Shown here: piece by piece, positions 5,415 through 5,419 of the stretch
How the letters are laid out: each line of letters opens with the position of its first letter
How positions within the stretch are numbered: the first letter of the stretch is position 1
NCBI GenBank assembly: GCA_002358895.1
Contig: DEPR01000019.1
Span: 11,688 to 17,106, forward strand
Source of the DNA: Ruminococcus sp. UBA3387
GTDB lineage: Bacteria; Bacillota; Clostridia; Oscillospirales; Ruminococcaceae
Length of the DNA: 5,419 nt
Direction of reading: 5' to 3'
Position numbers and translations under genes: made by a program
The notes under the pieces: generated by a model
What the model was told of the DNA's origin: nothing
What the model saw: only the letters and a program-made list of their open reading frames with translations
Databases searched by the model: none

Positions 5415-5419
5415 GCTGT

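Noticed and set aside
1..5419. Novel defence, mobile or CRISPR system
   Set aside because: Every gene belongs to a chromosomal housekeeping or envelope family; no integrase, transposase, repeat-spacer array or toxin-antitoxin pair is visible.

Overview
The window looks like a chromosomal segment from a low-to-moderate GC Gram-positive anaerobe of the class Clostridia, possibly the Ruminococcus/Oscillospiraceae side. This is inferred from several traits: a DUF4364 protein (a family I know mainly from Clostridia), a membrane-anchored LytR-CpsA-Psr (LCP) enzyme, an HtrA protease with an N-terminal cytoplasmic tail and one PDZ domain, the 'GGGHFSGR' variant of chorismate synthase, and purine-rich Shine-Dalgarno sites before most genes. 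All real genes lie on the + strand and coding density is high. I see no mobile element, CRISPR array, rRNA or tRNA.

Layout. (1) Positions 1-681 hold the 3' end of a P1B-type metal-exporting ATPase. The gene begins before the window and is closed by a strong intrinsic terminator (685-729). (2) Two bases later a consensus sigma-A-type promoter begins (732-760, 17-bp spacer, extended -10). It carries a 12-bp perfect palindrome over the -35/spacer. It should drive a three-gene transcript: an LCP cell-wall glycopolymer ligase (805-1962), chorismate synthase aroC (1997-3088) and a DUF4364 winged-helix protein (3152-3760). No terminator is visible between these genes, and a UUCG-loop terminator closes the unit at 3762-3783. 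(3) A 131-base regulatory gap (3784-3914) contains a TATAAT box with no good -35. In its place is a direct repeat, TTATCA-N5-TTATCA, with an 11-bp period, resembling PhoB/PhoP-class response-regulator boxes. It precedes an HtrA/DegP-like serine protease (3915-5339), followed by a T-rich direct repeat and a terminator-like hairpin at the right edge.

How the genes work together. The window pairs envelope functions (metal efflux, wall-polymer attachment, surface protein quality control) with a housekeeping step of aromatic biosynthesis and a putative transcription factor. The LCP, aroC and DUF4364 genes probably share a transcript, but their products have no obvious common pathway. I do not see a new multi-gene defence or mobile system. 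The most unusual items are the Pho-box-like promoter of the protease, the protease's Asn/Gln/Tyr-rich N-terminus and aromatic C-terminal tail, the palindrome in the LCP promoter, and a hairpin with a nine-codon reading frame between aroC and the DUF4364 gene.
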